A DNA stretch of 5,703 nucleotides. Origin: JBASEY01 sp964404285 (lineage in GTDB: Bacteria > CSSED10-310). The stretch is from contig CAYOJK010000047.1 of the NCBI GenBank assembly GCA_964404285.1, forward strand, positions 1 through 5,703. The letters are read 5' to 3'. Every line of letters begins with the position of its first letter. Positions within the stretch are counted from its first letter, which is position 1. Under the pieces are notes generated by a model that ran no database searches, was not told the origin of the DNA, and was given only the letters and a program-made list of their open reading frames with translations. Below are positions 1-5,012 of the stretch, one piece after another. The position numbers and the translations under genes are program-made.

Positions 1-123
1 TACAAGATCAAAATCTCGATCTTTGTGTATGAGCACGACTTTATTTTCAACACAAGATGTCGCGATGATAATGTCCATCGTTTTTCTGATCGTAATACCC
101 TGCTTGCGCAATTTGCGGTAATT
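1..123 (-). pseudogene. 3' fragment of a VapC-type PIN-domain toxin gene (N-terminal half missing, runs off the left edge)
   Basis: Read on the minus strand from 123 down to 1, this gives 41 uninterrupted codons. They begin NYRKLRKQGITIRKTMD and end with HKDRDFDLV. That is the C-terminal half of a VapC/PIN ribonuclease: the 'YRxLRxxGxTIRKTxDxxIAxxC' block followed by the 'hxxDRDFD' block. The two blocks carry acidic residues of the Mg-binding site (the D of TMD and the D residues of DRDFD). VapC proteins are usually about 130 residues, and the conserved N-terminal 'D(T/S)SxW' half should lie at higher coordinates. There the frame meets a stop at 160-162 and the DNA becomes the abiE promoter region. 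The gene is therefore truncated at its 5' side; whether the 3' end is intact cannot be seen. No vapB antitoxin gene is visible. I infer a dead remnant, probably cut when the AbiE locus arrived. The family call is from memory of the motif. Confidence 0.72.
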
Positions 124-170
124 CAGAACTACTCTTTTTGTGGAAAGCTGGTTTTGATTCTAATTTTGCC

Positions 171-176
171 TATTAT
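171..176 (+). promoter_or_regulatory. Possible -10 box of the abiE operon
   Basis: TATTAT matches the sigma-70 -10 consensus at five of six positions. It would place transcription start near 182-184, just before the inverted repeat at 188-200 and about 45 nt before the abiEi start. No good -35 hexamer is found 16-18 bp upstream, so the call is weak. A different pair (TTGTGG at 138-143 with TAATTT at 161-166, 17 bp apart) is an alternative. Confidence 0.25.
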
Positions 177-187
177 TTGCTAAAACG

Positions 188-200
188 ACCACAAAGTGGT
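188..200. promoter_or_regulatory. Inverted repeat, candidate AbiEi operator
   Basis: ACCAC-AAA-GTGGT is a perfect 5-bp inverted repeat with a 3-bp centre, flanked by AAA and TTT in symmetric positions. It lies between the possible -10 box and the abiEi Shine-Dalgarno site. AbiEi proteins of known systems bind inverted repeats in their own promoter through the N-terminal winged helix and repress the operon. The position fits that role; binding here is inferred. Confidence 0.4.
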
Positions 201-213
201 ATTTTCACCAAAT

Positions 214-219
214 AGGAGG
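214..219 (+). promoter_or_regulatory. Ribosome binding site of abiEi
   Basis: A full AGGAGG sits 7 nt before the ATG at 227. This fixes the start of the antitoxin gene and suggests strong translation compared with the TTG-started toxin. Confidence 0.85.
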
Positions 220-226
220 CAAGAAT

Positions 227-1012
227 ATGTCTGTGGTTGCCAAATACATCGACGGGCTTCTTGAAAAAGGTCAACACAATTTCACAACAGAAGAGGTGGT
301 CCAAGCTTTGGGTAGCAGACGAAGCGCTATCTCACGAGCTCTCAAACGACTGATGGTCAAGGGCGAATTGGCTTCACCCCAGCGTGGATTCTATATGGTA
401 GTTCCACCCGAATACAAAATACTTGGCTGCCTGCCTCCTGAACAGTTCATCCCTCAACTGATGAAAAAAACAGGTGATAGTTACCATGTGGGACTTTTGA
501 GCGCTGCCCAGTTCCATGGAGCCGCTCATCATAAACCACAGCGATTTCAAGTAATGGTCGGCAAACCTCGCGCTTTTATAGAATGTGGACGAATTCGTGT
601 GGATTTCTTCGTTCGGAAGGATCTTGATCTTGTATCGACGGTTTCCAAAAATACTCCTAGGGGTATTGTGCGGATATCATCCCCGGAGGCAACCGCATTC
701 GAACTGGTAGGTTATGCCAAACATGCCGGAGGTCTTGGCACGGTCGCAACTGTTCTGATGGAGCTGGCTGAGGTCATCGATCCCCATCGACTTGCTGAAG
801 AGGCGGTCAAATGCCCTCTGACCTGGTCTCAGAGATTGGGTTTTTTATTGGAAAGTTTAGGAGCCGATACTAACGCTGAGGCACTGTTACCGCATGTTGA
901 AAAGTATGCCGGACGCGTGGCTCCGCTCGATGCTTCTCTGCCGCGAACAGGAAGCCAACGCTCGAAACGCTGGCTCATTGCCATCAATACCGATGTGGAG
1001 GCAGACTATTGA
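227..1012 (+). CDS. abiEi: AbiEi antitoxin, type IV toxin-antitoxin / abortive infection
   Basis: This 261-residue protein is the antitoxin and transcriptional repressor of an AbiE system. Residues 1-60 form a winged helix-turn-helix: helices at about 4-14 and 20-42 (EEVVQALGSRRSAISRALKR), then a wing ending in RGFYMVVPPEY, which is typical of AbiEi. The rest matches the AbiEi C-terminal domain, with YHVGLLSAAQFHGAAHHKPQ (86-105), the VRISSPEATAFELVGYAK block (148-165) and a C-terminal KRWLIAINTDVE strand (247-258). Length is normal for this subfamily. The ATG start is supported by AGGAGG 7 nt upstream. Its stop codon overlaps the toxin start by 4 nt, so the two are translationally coupled. 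In known systems AbiEi counters AbiEii without stable protein contact (type IV) and represses the promoter; the inverted repeat at 188-200 is a likely target. All family motifs look intact and I see no sign of decay. Confidence 0.93.
   Translation: MSVVAKYIDGLLEKGQHNFTTEEVVQALGSRRSAISRALKRLMVKGELASPQRGFYMVVPPEYKILGCLPPEQFIPQLMKKTGDSYHVGLLSAAQFHGAAHHKPQRFQVMVGKPRAFIECGRIRVDFFVRKDLDLVSTVSKNTPRGIVRISSPEATAFELVGYAKHAGGLGTVATVLMELAEVIDPHRLAEEAVKCPLTWSQRLGFLLESLGADTNAEALLPHVEKYAGRVAPLDASLPRTGSQRSKRWLIAINTDVEADY
997..1001 (+). promoter_or_regulatory. Ribosome binding site deciding the TTG start of abiEii
   Basis: GGAGG inside the end of abiEi lies 7 nt before TTG at 1009-1011. This supports the unusual TTG start, which overlaps the abiEi TGA stop (1010-1012). 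Confidence 0.75.
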
Positions 1013-1827
1013 TCCCGATCGATTTCATCACGGAGTGGCGACAGGTCGCGCCTTGGCCGTCCAATGAACAGGTCGAGCAGGATTTGGTCATCAGCCGAGC
1101 TATTGTAGAAATATTTAATCAAGAACAACTATCAACACGACTGGCATGGCGAGGTGGAACCGCGCTTCATAAGCTTTATCTGTCGTCAGCTCCTCGATAC
1201 TCCGAAGATATTGACCTCGTTCAAATCGACGCTGAGCCTATAGGTGATATCCTTGATATCCTCCGCAGGGTTCTGGATCCATGGCTTGGCGAGCCGCGCC
1301 GCGTGTTCAAAGAGGGACGGGTTAATCTGATTTACCGATTTTTCTCAGAAGGTCCACCAGTCGTCCGGCTGCGTCTCAAAATCGAAATCAATACACGTGA
1401 ACATTATTCGGAATGTGGTTTTGTGAAAATGCCATTTGCAGTGGCGTCCAAATGGTTCAGTGGGAGTATTTTGGTTACGACTTATACCCTGGATGAGCTG
1501 ATTGGCACCAAGCTCAGGGCGCTATACCAAAGAAAGAAAGGGCGCGATCTTTTCGACATCTGGATTGCGCTCCAACACACCGATCTGAACCCAGCCCGTG
1601 TTCTGGACTGCTTCCATAGATACATGCACGAAAGCGGCCGCATAGTGAGTCGTGCACAGTTTGAAGAAAACATGGAAAGCAAACGGATAGATCCACAATT
1701 CATGAATGACATTACACCTTTGCTCAGTCTTGGAACCAAGTGGGACATAAATGCTGCCGCAGACGCCGTGATTGAGCATCTCATATCAAAAATCCCAGGC
1801 GATCCCTGGAAGGTATCGCTTAAATAA
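1009..1827 (+). CDS. abiEii: AbiEii nucleotidyltransferase toxin, type IV toxin-antitoxin / abortive infection
   Basis: This 272-residue protein is the toxin of the AbiE pair, from the DNA polymerase beta-like nucleotidyltransferase superfamily (DUF1814/AbiEii). The motifs are present in order. WRGGTALHKLY (47-57) is the GG(S/T) nucleotide-binding motif. RYSEDIDL (63-70) supplies the metal-binding acids D67 and D69. RLRLKIEIN (120-128) carries the K/E motif. TLDELIGTKLRAL (160-172) leads into QRKKGRDLFDIW (174-185), the typical K...R..RD..D catalytic motif. All key residues are present, so the toxin is probably active. Characterised relatives transfer nucleotides, in the mycobacterial MenT branch to tRNA ends, and stop growth; the substrate here is unknown. 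The gene starts at TTG with GGAGG 7 nt upstream and overlaps abiEi by 4 nt. A rare start codon would keep toxin output below antitoxin output. Confidence 0.94.
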   Translation: MIPIDFITEWRQVAPWPSNEQVEQDLVISRAIVEIFNQEQLSTRLAWRGGTALHKLYLSSAPRYSEDIDLVQIDAEPIGDILDILRRVLDPWLGEPRRVFKEGRVNLIYRFFSEGPPVVRLRLKIEINTREHYSECGFVKMPFAVASKWFSGSILVTTYTLDELIGTKLRALYQRKKGRDLFDIWIALQHTDLNPARVLDCFHRYMHESGRIVSRAQFEENMESKRIDPQFMNDITPLLSLGTKWDINAAADAVIEHLISKIPGDPWKVSLK

Positions 1828-1868
1828 CAACTCATCTTCAGCGACGTAGTTTCTAGTTTTTAAAACCT

Positions 1869-1979
1869 TTGTCCGAACACGATTACGGGATTTAAGGATT
1901 AACAGGATTTCATTGATCTTTTCTTTCTCGCAATCTAATCCTGCCCATCTTTGTAATCTTTGGAATCGTGTTCAGACAA
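1869..1979. repeat. 111-bp element with 16-bp inverted ends (GGATT/AATCC hairpin repeat)
   Basis: The left end TTGTCCGAACACGATT (1869-1884) and the right end AATCGTGTTCAGACAA (1964-1979) are inverted copies matching at 15 of 16 positions. The arms continue with imperfect complementary GGATT words on the left (GGGATTTAAGGATTAACAGGATT, 1887-1909, split here as GGGATTTAAGG and ATTAACAGGATT) and AATCTAATCCTG and GTAATC words on the right. The element has no coding potential. Its layout resembles dispersed hairpin repeats with 'TTGTCTGAAC' ends found in many copies in some Gram-negative genomes; that resemblance is from memory. No clear target-site duplication is visible. It lies 42 nt after abiEii and could also act as the transcript end for that operon. 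Confidence 0.68.
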
Positions 1980-2066
1980 TTGTCAACACCTTCTTCAAAT
2001 TCATTAAATCACTTTTTCCTCAACTACTTGAGCAGGAGTACGGAAGTTGAGTATTTATTATCAAAT

Positions 2067-2291
2067 TCATCGATAAGCACTAAAAATCAATGATATACTT
2101 GGGATAAAAGCTAGAAGCCATGGGTGCTTCATAAAATATTTGTTTCCCAAAAAACCAATTACAAATCCCAAGTTCATGATTAAATAGTTTAAAACCAGAG
2201 CATTTGATAATTCTTGTGTAGCAGGCATTGAGGACAGCAGCAGTGAAAACACCAGAGTCCCTACCTAGTAAAAGATCAGTATTTTTTTCAT
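2067..2291 (-). pseudogene. Small two-helix membrane protein gene with an in-frame TAG at codon 9
   Basis: From ATG at 2289-2291 the frame reads MKKILIFY, then TAG (2265-2267), then continues in the same frame through VGTLVFSLLLSSMPATQ to a TGA at 2067-2069. Read through, it is a 74-codon product. It has a signal-like N-terminus (MKK plus hydrophobic core), a probable transmembrane segment around LNYLIMNLGFVIGFLG, a basic loop (NKYFMKHP) and a second hydrophobic segment (WLLAFIPSISLIF) ending SAYR. A strong Shine-Dalgarno site (GGAGG at 2301-2305, 9 nt before ATG) shows that the ATG was the real start. The stop is a single base change from TTG, CAG or TAT/TAC. A GTG at 2250-2252 could start a shorter 61-residue protein, but it has no good ribosome site. 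Most likely this is a recently broken gene; amber read-through is possible but unsupported. I do not recognise the family. Confidence 0.5.
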
Positions 2292-2300
2292 TGTTGCTCT

Positions 2301-2305
2301 CCTCC
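2301..2305 (-). promoter_or_regulatory. Strong ribosome binding site of the interrupted small gene
   Basis: On the minus strand GAGGAGGAGAG (2307-2297) contains GGAGG 9 nt before ATG 2291. It decides the start of the 74-codon frame and argues that the frame was once a translated gene. Confidence 0.65.
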
Positions 2306-2327
2306 TCGATATTCTCGTGAAAACTGA

Positions 2328-2354
2328 ATCATATACCATAACTTAATTTAACAA
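2328..2354 (-). promoter_or_regulatory. Possible sigma-70 promoter of the interrupted small gene
   Basis: On the minus strand TTGTTA (2354-2349) and TATGAT (2333-2328) lie 15 bp apart, followed about 36 nt later by the ATG at 2291. The hexamers are fair but the spacing is short, so this is only a candidate. Confidence 0.2.
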
Positions 2355-2382
2355 TACCGTGGTTTGAAAATGGGGCCACTTC

Positions 2383-2460
2383 TTACAGATGCGTGTTGGC
2401 CATCTGAACAGTGACGCCGCTGGATGTCCCGATGCACAAATTCTTGTAACCATCCCGATT
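2383..2460 (-). pseudogene. FG-GAP/VCBS repeat remnant of an Rhs-type surface protein
   Basis: On the minus strand 25 codons followed by TAA read NRDGYKNLCIGTSSGVTVQ and then MANTHL. This is an FG-GAP/VCBS motif: the D-x-N-x-D-G-(Y/L)-x-D-L-(V/C)-(I/V)-G Ca-binding loop, slightly degraded (D to N in 'KNL'). The frame has no start codon; it is bounded by TGA upstream and TAA downstream. It begins about 20 nt after the stop of the BamE-like gene, where the next toxin cassette would be expected. The neighbouring cassette likewise carries an FG-GAP motif (DFNGNGLSDLVVG) right after a putative immunity gene. I infer that this is the stump of a further, deleted cassette. Confidence 0.6.
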
Positions 2461-2479
2461 GTAAAATAATATTCATGAA

Positions 2480-3082
2480 CTAATCTACATAGAAATGTGC
2501 AAATCGCTTAGTGACAAATCCTTTTTCTATAATAACAACCCTCACTCTATAACTGGAATCATTGGGAGTTTTGCTATACACAAACGTTTCACCCAGGGGT
2601 TCACCAAGTACCCGATGAACTTCCCGTATGTGCATTCCAATCCGTACTTTTTTCAATTTATCAAGTGAAAAATCGGGTGCAAACTCAGTCAATGCATTTA
2701 GTTTTTCATTCTTAAGCCAAAAATTCTGCACGACACCTTCAACAAAACGGACTCCCATAAAAAAGCGGTCGATTTCTCCTTCCGGGTTTGCAGCATACCA
2801 TTGAAGCTGGCGAAGAGGAGAACCAACTAATGAGATGACCTCTGAACTGCTCATGCCTATCTTAATCTTCTTGAATGCTTTGTCAGAATATCCTTGAGCG
2901 AATACGGTATTGCGCTCAAAGAAAAGCAATCTTAAAAACAGTCCATCCAGACCATCAAGTGTATTGTGATGAACAAAGATACCTACGAATATCAGTATAA
3001 GAACAGCTATTAAGCAATATACCAGGCAGTATCGTTTTGGAGGTTTTTCTTTGTAGGAAGGGTTTTTGTTATTTAGCTGCAT
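2480..3082 (-). CDS. Membrane-anchored protein with two BamE-like repeats, likely immunity partner of the upstream Rhs tip
   Basis: This 200-residue protein has a basic cytoplasmic tail (1-17), one transmembrane helix (about 18-38, VYCLIAVLILIFVGIFV) and an extracytoplasmic remainder. Two related segments, FKKIKIGMSSSEVISLVGSP (70-89) and LKKVRIGMHIREVHRVLGEP (143-162), follow the SmpA/OmlA/BamE pattern 'hxxIxxGMsxxEVxxllGxP'. In that family the fold is used for outer-membrane assembly, but two-copy BamE-like domains also occur in inhibitor proteins. The start is ATG 3082 with AAAGG 7 nt upstream, and the gene overlaps the end of the preceding Rhs tip by 14 nt. A small gene directly overlapping the 3' end of a CT tip is the usual position of an immunity gene. 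The membrane anchor suggests it neutralises its toxin in the periplasm. The fold is moderately supported; the immunity role is inferred from position. Confidence 0.65.
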   Translation of the reverse strand: MQLNNKNPSYKEKPPKRYCLVYCLIAVLILIFVGIFVHHNTLDGLDGLFLRLLFFERNTVFAQGYSDKAFKKIKIGMSSSEVISLVGSPLRQLQWYAANPEGEIDRFFMGVRFVEGVVQNFWLKNEKLNALTEFAPDFSLDKLKKVRIGMHIREVHRVLGEPLGETFVYSKTPNDSSYRVRVVIIEKGFVTKRFAHFYVD

Positions 3083-3899
3083 CTACTAGCCTTTCATACG
3101 CATTCTCAATAGGTAGATTACCAAAATCTATCGCATCGGCAATTTGTTTCTTAAGTTCTCCGATATCGGCAGATGTCGGGTCATTTGCTTTTTGAAATAG
3201 AGGATCCCAGCCTTCATCATCTTGTAATTTGAGCGTTTTATTCCAAGCATTATCTTTTTCTCCTCCCCTCAACAATTGGCCAACGACTGCGCTTGGATCT
3301 AATGAAAACCAGCTAATGCTACCATCTCCTCTTATTTCGACATGAACTCCATCAGAAATCAATCCTCCACTTGTCTTAAAAACTGTTCCTGGATGATTTT
3401 TAGAGTCACAGATACCATCCTGCTCACCAACATGTCTACCACCAGGCAAAAGCGGAAAAACTTTAGGACTGTCTGCATCTTTCACCCATAAAACATATGT
3501 CGTATTGTTTATTGCATCTCTTCCATCCGGATCCAGATAATTCACCGGATCATTCCGGCAGTACAGATACCGGTTCCAAGTGATCGGAAGCATCGGGTTC
3601 CCGCCTACCGGGTCGGGGGAGATAAACCTCGGGAACGTGGAATGGTAATACCGGGCGCCGAAATAGTGCAAATCCAGCGTGTAATCGATTTCCTTGTTAG
3701 TGAAGTTCAACAGATACGATTCCCGTACAATATCAGGCGGATCGTCGCCGACTACCAGATCAGACAAGCCATTGCCATTGAAATCATCCAAAAGCATTGC
3801 TGCGGTATCGCCGGTGTCTAGTTCACGACCTCGATTATTGACATTACCGGACTTTATTGTGTGACTAAATCGCATATAGATCGATGTGCTTCCACTCAT
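3069..3899 (-). CDS. Truncated FG-GAP/Rhs core fused to an unrecognised C-terminal toxin tip (displaced Rhs-CT cassette)
   Basis: The 276-residue frame holds three parts. Residues 1-50 end in an FG-GAP/VCBS motif (LLDDFNGNGLSDLVVGD, 36-52). Residues 73-127 are the Rhs-associated core end, with YTLDLHYFGARYYH, RFISPDPVGG and WNRYLYCRNDPVNYLDPDG. Residues 128-276 are the variable CT tip, which I do not recognise; it is rich in G, D and K with GGLISDGVHVEIRGDGSISW at 178-197. The many YD repeats that normally separate FG-GAP from the core are absent, so this is an internal or 5' deletion product, not a full Rhs protein of over 1000 residues. The ATG at 3897-3899 overlaps the previous stop (ATGA) but lacks a convincing ribosome site. 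It could be translated only by coupling, or be a silent cassette that acts after recombination onto a complete rhs gene. It overlaps the downstream BamE-like gene by 14 nt. The core region is visibly more GC-rich than the tip. Confidence 0.78.
   Translation of the reverse strand: MSGSTSIYMRFSHTIKSGNVNNRGRELDTGDTAAMLLDDFNGNGLSDLVVGDDPPDIVRESYLLNFTNKEIDYTLDLHYFGARYYHSTFPRFISPDPVGGNPMLPITWNRYLYCRNDPVNYLDPDGRDAINNTTYVLWVKDADSPKVFPLLPGGRHVGEQDGICDSKNHPGTVFKTSGGLISDGVHVEIRGDGSISWFSLDPSAVVGQLLRGGEKDNAWNKTLKLQDDEGWDPLFQKANDPTSADIGELKKQIADAIDFGNLPIENAYERLVDAAK
3523..3583 (-). repeat. 61-bp Rhs core repeat, copy 1
   Basis: This segment encodes TWNRYLYCRNDPVNYLDPDG-like core residues and matches 4952-5012 at 60 of 61 positions, the only difference being G at 3536 versus A at 4965. 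Both copies end at the codon pair where the variable tips begin (DGR here, DGL in copy 2). Short, nearly identical core pieces ahead of different tips are the recombination seeds of orphan Rhs-CT modules. Confidence 0.92.
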
Positions 3900-4396
3900 T
3901 CTTCGAATTGTTCTCTGGTTCGCTTTTCGACATCGTGAATATGCTGATCAACAGGTCCACCTTCGTCATGCTGCCAGTATTCACCTCGACCATAATACCT
4001 GTTAAATCCCGGTGGTATTATTATCGAGTAACTAAAACCTTCAGTTCCTATCAAAAATGATACCCATCCTACGCCATGTTTCCAATTCAAAATCAGATAA
4101 ACTGGTTTAGAAGTATTTAATCCTTCTAATCGCCAGTTAGTAATGCAACTTGCCACCTGCTCTAGCTTTAAGATGTTACCACCCTTATCATCAGCTATTT
4201 TTATATTGATTGGCTGCCCCTGATCACTGATTTCAAAGCTATATACTAAATTAAAAGTTGCGTTTGCTCTCATCACAATTTCCGGCAAATCAAAATGGCA
4301 TAATTCAATTCTCGTACGGATGACATTCTTTTGTTCATCTGCAACGCATAGATTAATGAATGTAATGAACATAACAAAGTATAATACAAGCTTCAT
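3896..4396 (-). CDS. Exported protein with a TonB-C-like domain and a toxin-like C-terminal tail, likely immunity protein
   Basis: This 166-residue protein has a clear Sec signal peptide (1-19, MKLVLYFVMFITFINLCVA, cleavage before DEQ), so it acts in the periplasm or outside. Residues about 40-110 follow the TonB C-terminal-like pattern (VYSFEISDQGQPINIKIAD, then CITNWRLEG and PVYLILNW). This similarity is suggestive only. The ATG at 4396 has AGGAG 8 nt upstream and lies 14 nt after the stop of the HELYGH toxin tip, which is the classic immunity position. Oddly, the last 26 residues (141-166, ending HDVEKRTREQFEE) resemble the last 24 residues of that toxin tip (NVEDRTRADFE), with 14 identities. 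The 3' end may therefore be a relic of a second toxin copy fused in frame, or a deliberate mimic. The stop overlaps the next ATG by 4 nt. Confidence 0.68.
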   Translation of the reverse strand: MKLVLYFVMFITFINLCVADEQKNVIRTRIELCHFDLPEIVMRANATFNLVYSFEISDQGQPINIKIADDKGGNILKLEQVASCITNWRLEGLNTSKPVYLILNWKHGVGWVSFLIGTEGFSYSIIIPPGFNRYYGRGEYWQHDEGGPVDQHIHDVEKRTREQFEE

Positions 4397-4404
4397 GTTG
4401 TTAA

Positions 4405-4409
4405 CTCCT
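4405..4409 (-). promoter_or_regulatory. Ribosome binding site of the exported TonB-C-like gene
   Basis: AGGAG on the minus strand lies 8 nt before ATG 4396, within the 14-nt gap after the toxin-tip stop. It shows that this partner gene can be translated on its own even if the tip is silent. Confidence 0.7.
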
Positions 4410-4410
4410 A

Positions 4411-4974
4411 TTATTCAAAATCTGCCCTTGTTCGATCTTCGACATTTTTAATGAATTGATCAACCCCTTTGTCTCCATGCTTCCAGGGTAGCCCTAATAC
4501 TCGTAAAATCATATGTCCATACAATTCGTGGGCTGCAGTAATCGCATTTTCTATAGCGGGTACATTAGATAACAATCCGTCATTGTTGGCCAGAATAACC
4601 TCTGACTCATTATCGGATATTTCATTTACTACACCCAAATGTATTGTAGCAATTGCATCATTTGGGTCACTGCCGGGATAGTTGTTAATGATATCTTGTC
4701 TTACTTGTTCTTGAGTTCGGTAAGTGAATTCCATCAAATCACTTGATGTTCCGGTCCTGACGGTAATCAAATGAGTATCAGAAACCAGCGTAATCAAATC
4801 ATTAAAATTTTGATTGCTTGTTCTCGCACGACGCAAAGTATTTTCACAAATTCGGTTGCTGTTGGTCAATGTAATAGTGTTCCGGAGTTTTGCTGGAACG
4901 CTACTTCGGATTCTTTCAAGAGCTAAAGCATCTGAAACCACGACTTCCAAGCCATCCGGATCCAAATAATTCAC
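4411..4974 (-). CDS. Rhs C-terminal tip with HELYGH metallopeptidase-like motif (start-less orphan cassette)
   Basis: From GTG 4974 the frame gives 187 residues starting MNYLDPDGLEVVV, the end of an Rhs core followed by a variable tip. The open frame really extends upstream through the core (VTWNRYLYCRNDPV) to about 5025 with no ATG and no Shine-Dalgarno site. This is therefore probably a silent cassette, and the GTG is only formal. The tip has a predicted alpha/beta body and a C-terminal helix AITAAHELYGHMILRVLGLP (144-163). HELYGH (149-154), with H166 or E179 as further possible ligands, looks like a zinc peptidase site with HExxxH spacing instead of the usual HExxH. Similar HELxGH motifs occur in other Rhs-associated tips, to my recollection. 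The tail (VDQFIKNVEDRTRADFE) recurs in the following gene. The role is inferred: a peptidase toxin neutralised by the exported protein encoded 14 nt downstream. Confidence 0.72.
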   Translation of the reverse strand: MNYLDPDGLEVVVSDALALERIRSSVPAKLRNTITLTNSNRICENTLRRARTSNQNFNDLITLVSDTHLITVRTGTSSDLMEFTYRTQEQVRQDIINNYPGSDPNDAIATIHLGVVNEISDNESEVILANNDGLLSNVPAIENAITAAHELYGHMILRVLGLPWKHGDKGVDQFIKNVEDRTRADFE

Positions 4975-5012
4975 CGGATCATTCCGGCAGTACAGATACC
5001 GGTTCCAAGTGA
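4952..5012 (-). repeat. 61-bp Rhs core repeat, copy 2
   Basis: This is the second copy of the segment at 3523-3583, with one mismatch in 61. Outside it the sequences differ at once on both sides, so the duplication has sharp borders. On the right (upstream) side it interrupts the reading frame of the secreted protein gene. Confidence 0.92.

Noticed and set aside
1482..1835. Minus-strand open frames of 60-117 codons inside abiEii
   Set aside because: They lie fully antisense to a gene with complete nucleotidyltransferase motifs, overlap one another in different frames, and show no domain features or ribosome sites.
1869..1979. Insertion sequence
   Set aside because: The inverted ends enclose only 79 bp with no transposase frame and no target duplication, so it is reported as a repeat only.
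1975..1984. Palindrome GACAATTGTC at the right end of the hairpin element
   Set aside because: Ten bases of symmetry can arise by chance in AT-rich DNA, and no partner site is visible.
2019..2051. CTCAACT ... AGTTGAG inverted repeat as a terminator
   Set aside because: The 7-bp stem has a 19-nt loop and no T-run follows on either strand, so it does not support a terminator call.
4469..4681. Plus-strand 70-codon open frame
   Set aside because: Antisense to the HELYGH tip, with no recognisable features; a shadow frame.
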